From NCBI GenBank assembly GCA_013215145.1, contig JABSRP010000052.1:1-44983 (forward strand): a DNA stretch of 44,983 nt, read 5' to 3'. Position numbers and translations under genes: made by a program. Source of the DNA: Pseudobacteriovorax sp. (GTDB lineage: Bacteria; Bdellovibrionota_B; Oligoflexia; Oligoflexales; Oligoflexaceae). The notes beneath the pieces are model-generated. The model did not search any database, was not told where the DNA came from, and was given only the letters and a program-made list of their open reading frames with translations. Below are positions 24,985-34,309 of the stretch, piece by piece; within the stretch, counting starts at the first letter, position 1, and every line of letters starts with the position of its first letter.

Positions 24985-25932
24985 TCAAAGAAATCTTAGG
25001 TTCCAGTATTGCAGAACTCCTGAGTACTCTACCACCAAGGTAGCTTCCATGGTTTCTGTCTCTAGTGGGACTACCAAATCAGACAGCCAAAGACCACCAT
25101 TGGCAGATCTTTGTTGCAGTGCCGCCGCATAAGTCAGGGCAGAGCTTCTGATGGCCTCGCCGTAACTATCTAAAACAGCTAGACATCCGTTAGGGTCAGT
25201 GGGACTGCAGCTGAGCTGATTGGCGACAGATGAAGGAACCATAGCATACCGCCCTGCCCCAAGTGGCATGCCGAAACACAGACCATCCCCGTCGGGGCCG
25301 TCAGACATTTTTTCCCGACAAGTTAATGAAACGCCGAAAGAAATCGAGTTTGATCCGACGGCATCTGCACCCACCCTCTCTAAAAACAAAGGCTCTTTAA
25401 TCGATTCCCCATCCCCGTAAGAAAAACTCACCGTTGGCAACAACGACCTGTCTTCTAAGATAATGGAGCGAAATTGATGCTCTTGAAAAGCCACTTTAGG
25501 GCTCGTTAGTAGAGGACTATTCAATTGGGCTGCTACGATGATCTCCCGGCGGTGGGTCGGCTGAGACTCGGAATGAAAGCTAACGATTTCATTGGTTCCA
25601 AACCGCCGCAGATCAGCCTCTTTAGCTGTCAGGATGACACCAGCCACATCAAGTGAGTCAAGTTTTATCAAGCAGTTACGATCATGCTTCTCTAGTTTGA
25701 CACTAGAACCTGTTTCGAATCGCTCAGTTAGCCCCGAGTTACAGCCCGTTAGGGTTGCCTGCCAGCTTGGGTTTTCGCCGCCGGATAAGACAACTTGAAT
25801 GTCCGCCACCAGATCGCTTTCGGGCTGAAAGTCCTGCGATACCGGCGCTTCTGTCTCTTCCACGTCAGCTAGCTGAGGGCTACAGGCGGCCAACAAGGTT
25901 AAATAGACAATATTTTTTCCGAGCTTCTTCAT
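24985..25932 (-). CDS. Lipoprotein of unknown function
   Basis: A 315-residue lipoprotein. The ATG at 25932 gives the signal MKKLGKNIVYLTLLAACSP with lipobox LAAC; another in-frame ATG eight codons earlier is possible but would lengthen the n-region. The mature protein is beta-rich, with Cys pairs in TGCNSGL, DRNCLIK, LTCREKM and QLSCSPTDPNGC, so disulfides are likely. I recognise no domain. It is divergent from the outer-membrane protein gene at 26074. Confidence 0.78.
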   Translation of the reverse strand: MKKLGKNIVYLTLLAACSPQLADVEETEAPVSQDFQPESDLVADIQVVLSGGENPSWQATLTGCNSGLTERFETGSSVKLEKHDRNCLIKLDSLDVAGVILTAKEADLRRFGTNEIVSFHSESQPTHRREIIVAAQLNSPLLTSPKVAFQEHQFRSIILEDRSLLPTVSFSYGDGESIKEPLFLERVGADAVGSNSISFGVSLTCREKMSDGPDGDGLCFGMPLGAGRYAMVPSSVANQLSCSPTDPNGCLAVLDSYGEAIRSSALTYAAALQQRSANGGLWLSDLVVPLETETMEATLVVEYSGVLQYWNLRFL

Positions 25933-26073
25933 ACAGTCCGCATCTGCTCGTTTCATTGAATTTACTGAAGAAACTGGTATATCTCTAAAGGTACTTACGA
26001 AATCAGACTGTAATTTTTGGGTATATGACTGGTAGCAACCATCTTTTACCGACGGATAAGGAAAGGTTACTTT

Positions 26074-27114
26074 ATGAAAGGGATTTCTGCCATTGCTCTA
26101 CCATTACTTATGCTATCAAGCACCGTCATGGGGCAGCAGCATCCGCCAACAAGTGACTGGTTTCCCGATTGGGATATGGTATCAAGGGGATGGTCTCTAC
26201 GACCCATTGTATCCTACGAAAAACGGACGCAAAGAGGTCGCGATTATTCCATAAGTGCACAATCCATAGAATTCGGTGCCAATCTGCAACTCAACGATTT
26301 TAGAGTACTCAAAGACATCAACCCGGGTTTTAGTTTCCGGCCCGGGTTTGGTTATACTTGGGGAGGCAGCGAACTCGATATTAAATCGCCTGATGGCAAC
26401 AGCTCCGCCGAAAGTGGCTACAACCGTAATTGGTTCGAGGTGGAAACAAATTTTTACTATCATTTTTTTCGCCATAATTTAACCTTTGTCAAAGGGAAGA
26501 TTTTATATGACGAAACCTTTGCAGATATCGACCAACTCACCCTGAACAACGACTTCGGCGTTCTACTCAAACCTTTTTGGTCAAGCCATGTCTCAGTCCA
26601 TTACAGCGTATTAACGAATCGGGAAAACTCGATAGACCTGGAAACAGTGACTGATTATTGGTTTTACCAGAACTTTCAACTGCGCCCTTTAAAGACTCGG
26701 ATACAAGTGGGCCCTGGTATTTCTTATTTAACGTCAAAAGTCCTCTTAGAGGATATTGAGCTTACCGAAAAAACACGACAATCCTATCTCCTAGCGCGCA
26801 TGGCCTTAAATGTATTTTGGAAGCTAGGCCTGAATGCACGGGCGGAATACACCTATGCAGTTAGCGGTGAAAGCTCGGTAACCAACAGCTACTTTGGAGA
26901 AAGGCCTAACTCTGATCTGAATACGCCTCAACCAAACTTCAACTTGGCCGAAGACACCTTACAAACCTTAGTCTTTTTCGGATTACGCAACCTCATCGGA
27001 GGGTTTGGCTTAGGTTATCAGATTTCCCAAATTACCGTAAATGCCACCGGCTCAAGTGATACGGAAACGCAGACCACTGAGGGCTTTGGCTTTATTTATC
27101 AAAACAGCTGGTGA
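26074..27114 (+). CDS. Putative outer-membrane beta-barrel protein
   Basis: A 346-residue protein with a signal peptide ending at about residue 21 (STVMGQ). The remainder alternates short amphipathic strands rich in aromatic residues with polar turns (for example FSFRPGFGYTWGG, NFYYHFF, LNARAEYTYAVSG) and ends in a terminal aromatic residue (FIYQNSW), the pattern of outer-membrane barrels inserted by BamA. No plug or ligand domain is seen. AAGG lies about nine bases before the ATG. It is 12 bp upstream of msrB, so both could be on one transcript. Confidence 0.78.
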   Translation: MKGISAIALPLLMLSSTVMGQQHPPTSDWFPDWDMVSRGWSLRPIVSYEKRTQRGRDYSISAQSIEFGANLQLNDFRVLKDINPGFSFRPGFGYTWGGSELDIKSPDGNSSAESGYNRNWFEVETNFYYHFFRHNLTFVKGKILYDETFADIDQLTLNNDFGVLLKPFWSSHVSVHYSVLTNRENSIDLETVTDYWFYQNFQLRPLKTRIQVGPGISYLTSKVLLEDIELTEKTRQSYLLARMALNVFWKLGLNARAEYTYAVSGESSVTNSYFGERPNSDLNTPQPNFNLAEDTLQTLVFFGLRNLIGGFGLGYQISQITVNATGSSDTETQTTEGFGFIYQNSW

Positions 27115-27126
27115 TAAAAAAAGGAT

Positions 27127-27537
27127 ATGATGATGGAAAACAATAACGAAACACGAGACGAGTCATACTGGCGAGAAAAACTGACGCCAGAGGAGTATCA
27201 CATTTTACGAGAAAAGGGGACCGAGAGGCCGTTTTCTGGAGAGTACAACGAGGTGTTCGCAAAAGGGGTCTGGCGCTGCAAGGCCTGCGGCACTGCACTT
27301 TTTGACGGAGATACAAAATTCGCCACGTCTTGCGGATGGCCTGCCTTCCACAGTGCCAAAAAAGGCCAAATTGACGAGCACGAAGACCTTAGCCACGGGA
27401 TGAGACGCACTGAGGTCACTTGCCATAATTGTCAGTCGCATCTAGGCCATGTTTTTAACGATGGGCCCCCACCGTCAGGTCTGAGGTATTGTATCAATTC
27501 GCTTTGCCTCATCTTAGATGAGGACGACTCCCTCTAA
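27127..27537 (+). CDS. msrB: Peptide-methionine (R)-S-oxide reductase MsrB
   Basis: A 136-residue MsrB, full length. It reduces methionine-R-sulfoxide in proteins. The two zinc CxxC pairs are CKAC and CHNC. The substrate region is CGWPAFHSA, the His-containing strand is GHVFNDGP, and the catalytic Cys is in RYCINSL. The family usually has GWPSF; Ala replaces Ser here, which is tolerated in some members. Three successive ATGs begin the gene (27127, 27130, 27133); AAGG at 27121-27124 fits the third best. No signal peptide, so it is cytoplasmic. Confidence 0.95.
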   Translation: MMMENNNETRDESYWREKLTPEEYHILREKGTERPFSGEYNEVFAKGVWRCKACGTALFDGDTKFATSCGWPAFHSAKKGQIDEHEDLSHGMRRTEVTCHNCQSHLGHVFNDGPPPSGLRYCINSLCLILDEDDSL

Positions 27538-27576
27538 AAACTAGATCGTGACCGCGGATGGACCATGTTTAGTCTG

Positions 27577-27624
27577 TAGGATTTCGCGCAAAATTTCGGA
27601 CACAGCTCAGGAAATCCTATTTTT
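27577..27624 (+). terminator. Terminator-like hairpin after msrB
   Basis: TAGGATTTC (27577-27585) pairs exactly with GAAATCCTA (27611-27619), followed by TTTTT. The loop is 25 nt, longer than usual, so the termination call is moderate. Confidence 0.5.
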
Positions 27625-27773
27625 ATAGCTCAAACTAGGGGTTTTCAGTAGCTGGTTTGACAGGAAGATCTAATTTTCATCGTAAATACCGAAAACCATG
27701 GGTATAGCCGGGTGGATATGCTAGGTATAGCTCTCGATCGAAATGCGTCAGCCATAATACTCTAGGATTAATT

Positions 27774-30700
27774 ATGGAATCAGTAAAGACAGTGATAGGC
27801 ATAGGCTGTTCAGCCGGTGGCCTCGAAATCTTGAGACATATCGTTGGTAGCCTAAAACCGCTAGGCGAATCCTGTGTGGTGATTGTCCAGCACATGGCAG
27901 CCAGTTCCAAAAGCATGCTCACAGATATCCTCGCTCGCGATACCAGTATACCCATTCACAGAGCGACAGATGGCCTACCGCTGATGCCTGGAAACATTTA
28001 TGTATCCATTCCTAACGCTGATCTAACGATTCAGGCCGGACACTTTAAGCTTGTCTCGCTCGAGCATCGCGTGGGTCCCAAACCATCCATCGATAAGCTT
28101 TTTACCTCACTGGCAGAAAACTACGGTGAGCATGTTCTAGGGATCATCTTAAGCGGCACGGGAACAGACGGCTCCTACGGTATCAAGTCGGTGAAGGTTG
28201 CTGGTGGTTTGACGGTGGCCCAAAAACCAGGAACGGCGAAATACGACGGCATGCCTTTGTCAGCGTTAGCTACAGGCTTGGTAGACTTTATCTGGGACCC
28301 AGATAAAATTGTGAGTGAATTAAATCAAATCAATCAGCTGATGACGGGAAAGAATATTCTGGAGTCACCAAAAGATGACTCTCCTGATCGCAGATCAGCT
28401 TACGAACGCATTTTCGATCATATGCGCCTTAAAACCAAGGTGGATTTCTCTCAGTACAAACCAAAATCACTTGAGCGACGGATCAATCGGCGCGTCCTGG
28501 CTACGGAAAGCAAATCCTTGGACGACTATGCGGATTATCTGGAATCTCAGGATAACGAGTGGCGTTCGCTCTTTCATACGATTCTCATCTCTGTGACCAG
28601 TTTTTTCCGCGACGACGACGAATTCAAAGCCGTCCGTAAAGCCATGGTGGACTACGTACAAAAAAATAGAGAGACAAACTCTCTTAGGATTTGGAGTGCG
28701 GGCTGTTCTAGCGGAGAGGAACCTTACAGCCTCCTGATCATGCTTCTAGAAATCCTAGAAGAGCTTAATCTGCAAGATAAGATTCAGGTCCAAGTATTTG
28801 CCACGGACATTCAAGACGAAGTCATGGCTGAAGGACGAAAAGGATTCTTCTCGGCAGCAGCTGTCGAATCCATCGACACCCAGCTTATCGATAAATATTT
28901 CGATCGATCAGAAAGTGGTTACGTGATCAAAAAGCGTATTCGCGAGTTAGTCCTCTTTGCGAAGCATGATCTAGCGAAAAACCCTCCTTTTTTAAGGATC
29001 GACTTAATTGTCTGCCGCAACGTGTTCATTTACTTCGAGCCAGAGGTCCAAGAGCGGATCATTCAGGTTTTTCATTACGCTTTAAACCCATCTGGCATAC
29101 TGTTTATGGGAAAAAGTGAGTCCATCGCGGCCAATCAATCCACCTTCCATCACACAGATCAGAGTGCGAAGGTTTTTATTAAAAATAATAAATCATCGCC
29201 TCACAGCGTAACGTTCTCTGCCTTTACGAAAAAAACACAGGTCAAACCCAGTAGCAGCTCTCACAGCAAGCAATTTAGCTATTTCGAAAATTTAAAAGAG
29301 ATTGTTGGTGTCCTCTTCCCTAATTCTTTTATGGTGGATGAAAACTTTCAAGTAGTCTCAGTATACGGCATTGCAAGGCAGTTGGTGCATTTTCCCGAAG
29401 GGACATTTACGTTAAGCTTCGAGAATCTTTTGATCAGCACCTACAAAAACAAAATATTAACTCTGTTAAGCCGCTGTCGCAGAGCCGAGAATAAGGCTGA
29501 GTTCGAACAGCGAAATGAGACTGTCATCAAGGATTTACTTAACCCTGAGGACAATACCAAAGCCCATTATCGCGTTAGCATAAAGTCCTTCGCAAAGTTT
29601 GAGCGCACGACCTATATTATTCACCTTTCCGAAATCAAGGAGAGATCGGAAGTGGCGCAGACTGAGGCGCGGTCAACATTAAGTGATCAAACGGTTTCTG
29701 AGCTAGAGCTAGAGCTCAACGCAACCAGGGAGCATCTGCAAACGGTCATTGAGGATCAGGAGACAGCCAACGAAGAGCTACAGGCGTTGAACGAAGAGAT
29801 GCAATCGGCCAATGAAGAGCTTCAGTCCACCAACGAAGAGCTCGAAACGTCCAATGAAGAGCTTCAATCCACCAACGAAGAGCTCACCACAGTCAATGAA
29901 GAGCTTAATACAAAAACTGTACAGCTGAACGAATTGTATGCCTATCTGCAAGATATCCAAGATGGGATTCCTGTTCCTACGATTGTCATTGACGAGGGGT
30001 TCTGCCTAAAACGATACAATCCTGCCGCCAAAAAGCTACTGGGAATTCAATCCAACTGGACGAACAAAAACCTTAGATACCTCGATGTCGAGCTTGATCT
30101 AACCGTGGTTTGGGTCACCATCGAGGATAGTGTGAAACGACACAAATCCTTAGGCGGATTTATTGATACGGGTGAGCGCCAGCTGTCTTTCTACAGTCAC
30201 CCTATTTTCACCAGTGATGGGGTGATTAATGCTGTTGTCGTCACATTTGTCGAGACCACAAGCCTTAGCTCGGAACTAGCGGACGCTAAGGACAAACTAA
30301 AGCTTCTGGAAACCATACTTAACGACTTGCCCGTTAAGGTATCTGCGAAAAATGCGAGAGGAAACTATGTATTTGCCAACGATGCCTTTGCCAAAGCCTT
30401 GAAGAAGGCCAAGGATGAGATTGTTGGAAATAATGACGAGGCGGTACTAGGGCTAGAGGCCGGTCAACGCGTTCGTAGTCTAGATTTCGAGGCCCTTAAG
30501 CAAAAGGCTCCTCTTTACAATGAGGAGCAGTCTATCGATGACAAGGGGCAAAGGCAGATTTTTCAAAATATTCGGGTACCCAGCAATCCACACAACCTAG
30601 AACCAGGAGCTATATCGAGTATCTCCGTAGATATCAGTCATCGCGATTTTTCGGAAAGACAGCTGCGAAACTTTGAGACTCTCATTCGCAACAATCACGA

Positions 30701-31757
30701 TAGTTTTTTGGTCTTCGAACGAAGAAAACACAGCTATGTGCTCGTTTTTGGGGAAAATCTCATCAGCGAACTTATTGGCGAAGACATCGGCATCACACCG
30801 CACATTGATCTGGCTAATTGCATGGAAAAACTTTGCCATAAGTTAGACCCTAAAGATATTGCCAGCCTTACCAACAACCTCGTATCGAAGAGTCTTTTTA
30901 ATATGTCCTTCGAACGACTGAAGCTGCCTAATATTATCAAGCATTACACCATGCGGTCTATTTTGCTCGACGATCATGATCCCCATCAGCTGCTGATTAC
31001 CATAAGTGATATGACTAGCGAGGTGGATAAGCGCCACCTCTTGCAGGTTCAACAAGATGAGCTGCTTAAAACAGCAAAAATGGCTTCACTTGGCGAAATG
31101 GCAGCTGGCATCGCTCACGAGCTAAAAACCCCGCTTAATACGATTCAAGGTTACGTCGATTTGATCAACACCTTAGCGGACCAAGGGAGCGATCTATCTC
31201 CACCCATGAGATCAGCAGTTCAGAACATTGAAGACACCGTGTCACGTATTTCTGAAATCATTGTCGGATTGAAATCCATCACAAAAAATCGTGATCGCGA
31301 TTCATTCCAACCATTTAGTCTTTTAGAAATCATCAACGAAGTGATCAAAATTTGCTCTTTCCATCTGAAAAATAAGGGCATAAAGCTGGAAGTAGACGTC
31401 TCTGAAGAGATCTTTATTGATTGCCGTCCCACGCAGATCTCTCAGGTTCTGATCAACCTAATCAATAACAGCGCCGATGCGATTGAAAACCAGACCAGAG
31501 GCAGATGGATCCAGCTCAAATCTGAGATCAAAGGCAACGAGCTTGAATTATCGATTAAGGACAGTGGTTCGGGAATTGCGGAGGCCGTCGCAAACCAAAT
31601 CATGACGCCATTTTTTACGACCAAGCCAGAAGGGACTGGTTTAGGGCTTAGTTTATCGCGCAATATTCTAAAAGCCCATGGAGGTGAGCTAACTTACGTT
31701 CGCGAAGAGCCTTCAACGACATTTAAGATAAATTTACCAGTTTTTGTTGGACAGTAG
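27774..31757 (+). CDS. CheB-CheR-PAS-histidine kinase multidomain sensor
   Basis: A 1327-residue soluble signalling protein. Residues about 3-185 are a CheB methylesterase (catalytic S in GCSAGG, H in VQHMA, D in SGTGTDGS). Residues about 205-465 are a CheR methyltransferase (FFRDDDEF, SAGCSSGEEPYS, FATDIQ, LIVCRNVFIYF). Residues about 640-725 form a Glu/Asn-rich coiled coil with repeats of the type SNEELQSTNEEL. Two or three PAS-like domains follow (about 730-1075). The C-terminus is a histidine kinase: H1115 in GIAHELKTPLN, N-box NLINNSADA, G1 DSGSGI, G2 GTGLGLSLS. This architecture is known in many proteobacteria. The receiver usually fused at the end is separate, in the next gene. Confidence 0.95.
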   Translation: MESVKTVIGIGCSAGGLEILRHIVGSLKPLGESCVVIVQHMAASSKSMLTDILARDTSIPIHRATDGLPLMPGNIYVSIPNADLTIQAGHFKLVSLEHRVGPKPSIDKLFTSLAENYGEHVLGIILSGTGTDGSYGIKSVKVAGGLTVAQKPGTAKYDGMPLSALATGLVDFIWDPDKIVSELNQINQLMTGKNILESPKDDSPDRRSAYERIFDHMRLKTKVDFSQYKPKSLERRINRRVLATESKSLDDYADYLESQDNEWRSLFHTILISVTSFFRDDDEFKAVRKAMVDYVQKNRETNSLRIWSAGCSSGEEPYSLLIMLLEILEELNLQDKIQVQVFATDIQDEVMAEGRKGFFSAAAVESIDTQLIDKYFDRSESGYVIKKRIRELVLFAKHDLAKNPPFLRIDLIVCRNVFIYFEPEVQERIIQVFHYALNPSGILFMGKSESIAANQSTFHHTDQSAKVFIKNNKSSPHSVTFSAFTKKTQVKPSSSSHSKQFSYFENLKEIVGVLFPNSFMVDENFQVVSVYGIARQLVHFPEGTFTLSFENLLISTYKNKILTLLSRCRRAENKAEFEQRNETVIKDLLNPEDNTKAHYRVSIKSFAKFERTTYIIHLSEIKERSEVAQTEARSTLSDQTVSELELELNATREHLQTVIEDQETANEELQALNEEMQSANEELQSTNEELETSNEELQSTNEELTTVNEELNTKTVQLNELYAYLQDIQDGIPVPTIVIDEGFCLKRYNPAAKKLLGIQSNWTNKNLRYLDVELDLTVVWVTIEDSVKRHKSLGGFIDTGERQLSFYSHPIFTSDGVINAVVVTFVETTSLSSELADAKDKLKLLETILNDLPVKVSAKNARGNYVFANDAFAKALKKAKDEIVGNNDEAVLGLEAGQRVRSLDFEALKQKAPLYNEEQSIDDKGQRQIFQNIRVPSNPHNLEPGAISSISVDISHRDFSERQLRNFETLIRNNHDSFLVFERRKHSYVLVFGENLISELIGEDIGITPHIDLANCMEKLCHKLDPKDIASLTNNLVSKSLFNMSFERLKLPNIIKHYTMRSILLDDHDPHQLLITISDMTSEVDKRHLLQVQQDELLKTAKMASLGEMAAGIAHELKTPLNTIQGYVDLINTLADQGSDLSPPMRSAVQNIEDTVSRISEIIVGLKSITKNRDRDSFQPFSLLEIINEVIKICSFHLKNKGIKLEVDVSEEIFIDCRPTQISQVLINLINNSADAIENQTRGRWIQLKSEIKGNELELSIKDSGSGIAEAVANQIMTPFFTTKPEGTGLGLSLSRNILKAHGGELTYVREEPSTTFKINLPVFVGQ

Positions 31758-31818
31758 ATGCATCTTGGCCTTATAGCTTGTAGGAGGCTCTGAGAGCCCA
31801 AACGAAAGGACTAGAGTA

Positions 31819-32190
31819 ATGCCCCAGTCAAAAAACCTTATGATCGTAGAAGATTCAGAGGAGCTCGTGGAAGTCTGGAAGACTCTTTTTCGAGCCACGA
31901 CAGATTACCGTATTCGCTGCTGTCATTCCGGCAATGCTGCACGAGAGGCTATTATGGAAGGCTACGAGCCATCTCTTGTGGTGACGGATTACTATTTGGG
32001 TGACAGTACTGGTCTAGAGCTTTATGACTACATGTCAAAAAAACTGCCAGCAACCAAATTCGTTATGGTGACCGGCAATCATGAAGACGAGGAGATGCTC
32101 AGGCTTCAGAAAGACGGACAAATGTCACTCCTTTTGAAACCTGTAAAGTTTGAAGTGCTCAGGCAGGCCGTTTCAGAAGCACTAAATTAA
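31819..32190 (+). CDS. Single-domain response regulator, likely partner of the CheB-CheR kinase
   Basis: A 123-residue receiver: acidic residues in MIVEDSEE, phospho-acceptor Asp in VVTDYYLGD, Thr in VMVTGNHED, Lys in LLLKPVK. It begins 61 bp after the giant kinase gene on the same strand, so it is the probable acceptor of the kinase's phosphate. Its 3' end overlaps the convergent esterase-fusion gene by nine bases. Confidence 0.92.
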   Translation: MPQSKNLMIVEDSEELVEVWKTLFRATTDYRIRCCHSGNAAREAIMEGYEPSLVVTDYYLGDSTGLELYDYMSKKLPATKFVMVTGNHEDEEMLRLQKDGQMSLLLKPVKFEVLRQAVSEALN

Positions 32191-33324
32191 GCTGGCAGGG
32201 TTTGCCTTTTTCTGGGCGAACAGCCACTCCCAAATGTCCTGATTTAAATAAGTAGCCGTCCAACAATCGTGATTCTGCCCATCAAAGATGGTCCACTTAA
32301 CGTCCCAGCGATTGAGTTTCAATAGCTTCATTCCATTTAAAAACGTTTTTTCACGAACAACTGGATCAGCGCCACCAAGGGTCGCCCAGACGGGGGGCTT
32401 GATGCCTGCGGCTGGGGACGACATATAAACATTCGCATTAGCTGCGACGGGAACAGCAGCGGCGAATACATCCGGATATTGAGTAATCAATTTCCAAACA
32501 GCCATACCTCCAGAACTTATCCCCGTGATATAGATGCGTCTGCGATCGATCGCGTACAAATCCAGGGTCTCTCTGAGTGCCGTCATCACTTTTTCAATAT
32601 CCCAAGGCCCGGGCTTGTGTTTAAGAACGGACAAAAGGATAAACGGAGGCAAATCGAGTAGCTTATGACTCGATACGAGCCGCGGAGGCGCCTGAAGGCG
32701 GAACAGGTTGTCCCCTTGGGTCTCTCCATGCAAGAAGACGATCAGAGGGCTCTCCTCCCCCTTGTCAACATTGCCCGATAGCGACACCATATAGGGGAGA
32801 TCTTCCACCTGACTCGAGCAATCGTGACAGACTCGTTCGTTAAAGCTAGGGAATCGCCCCGTCCTAGAGATTTCGGGTAGGTGGATAATATCTTCTGCCT
32901 CGACCCAATGATTATGCCCTAGATTAACTCTACGACACATGGAGCATATATCAATCGACTCAGCCGTCCGGCTAGCGTTCACATCTAGCAGACTTAAGGG
33001 AGAACGCGATATGGATTGGTCAAGCCTTGTGGTTATCGCTAGATAGCCATTACCTTGATGCTCTACTTCCAGACTCATCATCCGGCGCATAGATGGGGAG
33101 TCACAGCGAAACGGCAACGAAAAGGGTTGCTCGGTCTTACGAACTTTTTGAAAAATCCAACGATAAACGGATTTTAGCTCTTCCGACGAGAAAAAATCCC
33201 AGATGCGTCTACCGATGACGTCTGACTCGGCTGCCACTCCTTGGCCTGAGTTCGTCGTGGCAAAAGCCACCCACTCCTCATTGAGGGATACAAGTCTATC
33301 TTTTGAATCGATTAAATATCTCAC
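32182..33324 (-). CDS. PAS-like / CxxC sensor module fused to an esterase
   Basis: A 380-residue cytoplasmic protein with two parts. Residues 1-170 match a small sensor type: a PAS-like start (MRYLIDSKDRLVSLNEEWV), IGRRIWDFFSS, FPFRCDSPSMRR-like core, then two CxxC pairs (CSMC and CHDC) that may bind zinc. Residues about 175-375 are an alpha/beta hydrolase of the PHB-depolymerase/prolyl-oligopeptidase-like esterase group: IVFLHGETQGD, nucleophile ITGISSGGMA, Asp in LGGADPV, His in GQNHDCW. No signal peptide. The start is GTG at 33324, with AAGGAG about 11 bases upstream. It lies 14 bp after a minus-strand membrane-protein gene, probably in one operon. Confidence 0.82.
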   Translation of the reverse strand: MRYLIDSKDRLVSLNEEWVAFATTNSGQGVAAESDVIGRRIWDFFSSEELKSVYRWIFQKVRKTEQPFSLPFRCDSPSMRRMMSLEVEHQGNGYLAITTRLDQSISRSPLSLLDVNASRTAESIDICSMCRRVNLGHNHWVEAEDIIHLPEISRTGRFPSFNERVCHDCSSQVEDLPYMVSLSGNVDKGEESPLIVFLHGETQGDNLFRLQAPPRLVSSHKLLDLPPFILLSVLKHKPGPWDIEKVMTALRETLDLYAIDRRRIYITGISSGGMAVWKLITQYPDVFAAAVPVAANANVYMSSPAAGIKPPVWATLGGADPVVREKTFLNGMKLLKLNRWDVKWTIFDGQNHDCWTATYLNQDIWEWLFAQKKANPASLI

Positions 33325-33338
33325 GCAAGTCGGGCTCC

Positions 33339-34253
33339 TTAGAATATCAGTTCTAGCCCAAAGTCAAGACCAAAGCGAGCCTTAAACCGCTCTTCACGGC
33401 CCCAGTATACGATGGGCGTTACGGAACAATGAAGGACATTCTTAAGTAACCGGTAGTATAACTCACTTGCTGCAACATATCGTGACGCTTGGTAAAGGGG
33501 GCGATTATTGGCCTCTAAAATCAACGAGTGCCTGGTAAACATCCGTGTTGAATGCTGAATTTGCCAAATCGGTCCATGGTTGGTCTCGACAGTATTATTG
33601 CCATCTGAGTATTGTTGCTCATTGACGAGCTCAAAGTGATGGGTTTCGCTATAGTTCCAGCGAAGGCCTAAAGACAGGAATTGCCCGGTCCCGTCTTTGA
33701 TATTGGCAAACAAATGAATTTCTGGTTTGAATTCGAACGCACCAAAGCGAGATTTAGACGAAAACTTGAGGCGATATTTGGTTTCAAACTCTTTTGTGTA
33801 TTGGAAACGAGGCTGAAATTCGGTTTTAATCCTACCGATGGTCTGAGCAATGTTGACAAAGGTACTAATGGAATCTACAGGAACCTGCTCATCCGCACGG
33901 TTACGCCCAATGCCTTCGGAAGTCTCATCATCGTCGTTTGTCGCGAAGGCGAGCTGCCATTTTTTCTGAGTATGGGGCAAGTGAATTTTTGCCGATAGCT
34001 TTGGCGCGTAAGTGGGTTTCTTGTTTTCTCTCCAAATGACCCGATTATCGATAGTGACTCTAGTTTGGTTTGGTCGGTCCGAGTACTTTTCATTAGCAAG
34101 ATAGACATCTAAAGACTCTGCCCAATGATCGATCTTATCAGAGATCCAGCGATTCTGCTCCACCACATTTTTTTCCACGGGACCTAGGATATCCGCCCGC
34201 AAAAAACTCGGGCTCACTAGAAGATATAGCAATAGAAACAACGTAGCTTTCAA
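33339..34253 (-). CDS. Putative outer-membrane beta-barrel protein
   Basis: A 304-residue exported protein with a signal peptide ending FLRAD at about residue 21. From about residue 65 on it shows alternating strands with aromatic girdles (for example KYRLKFSSKSRFGAFEFKPE, LGLRWNYSETHHFELV) and a final Phe (FGLELIF), as in outer-membrane barrels. The start is TTG at 34253 with AGG close upstream. It is divergent from the gene at 34310, only 56 bp away, so their promoters overlap. The gene for the esterase fusion follows 14 bp downstream on the same strand. Confidence 0.75.
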   Translation of the reverse strand: MKATLFLLLYLLVSPSFLRADILGPVEKNVVEQNRWISDKIDHWAESLDVYLANEKYSDRPNQTRVTIDNRVIWRENKKPTYAPKLSAKIHLPHTQKKWQLAFATNDDDETSEGIGRNRADEQVPVDSISTFVNIAQTIGRIKTEFQPRFQYTKEFETKYRLKFSSKSRFGAFEFKPEIHLFANIKDGTGQFLSLGLRWNYSETHHFELVNEQQYSDGNNTVETNHGPIWQIQHSTRMFTRHSLILEANNRPLYQASRYVAASELYYRLLKNVLHCSVTPIVYWGREERFKARFGLDFGLELIF

Positions 34254-34309
34254 TCGCCTGAACCTAAATAAATATTCAATTTGTGGGATAAATACTCTAT
34301 AGTTTTTTC

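Noticed and set aside
27577..27773. Possible riboswitch before the giant kinase gene
   Set aside because: Only one stem with a T-run is visible and no known aptamer signature is present; it is better read as the msrB terminator.
29750..29945. Short-period repeats that look like a tandem or CRISPR-like array
   Set aside because: They encode the Asn/Glu-rich coiled coil of the CheB-CheR kinase (SNEELQSTNEEL units), in frame with the gene, and there are no spacers.
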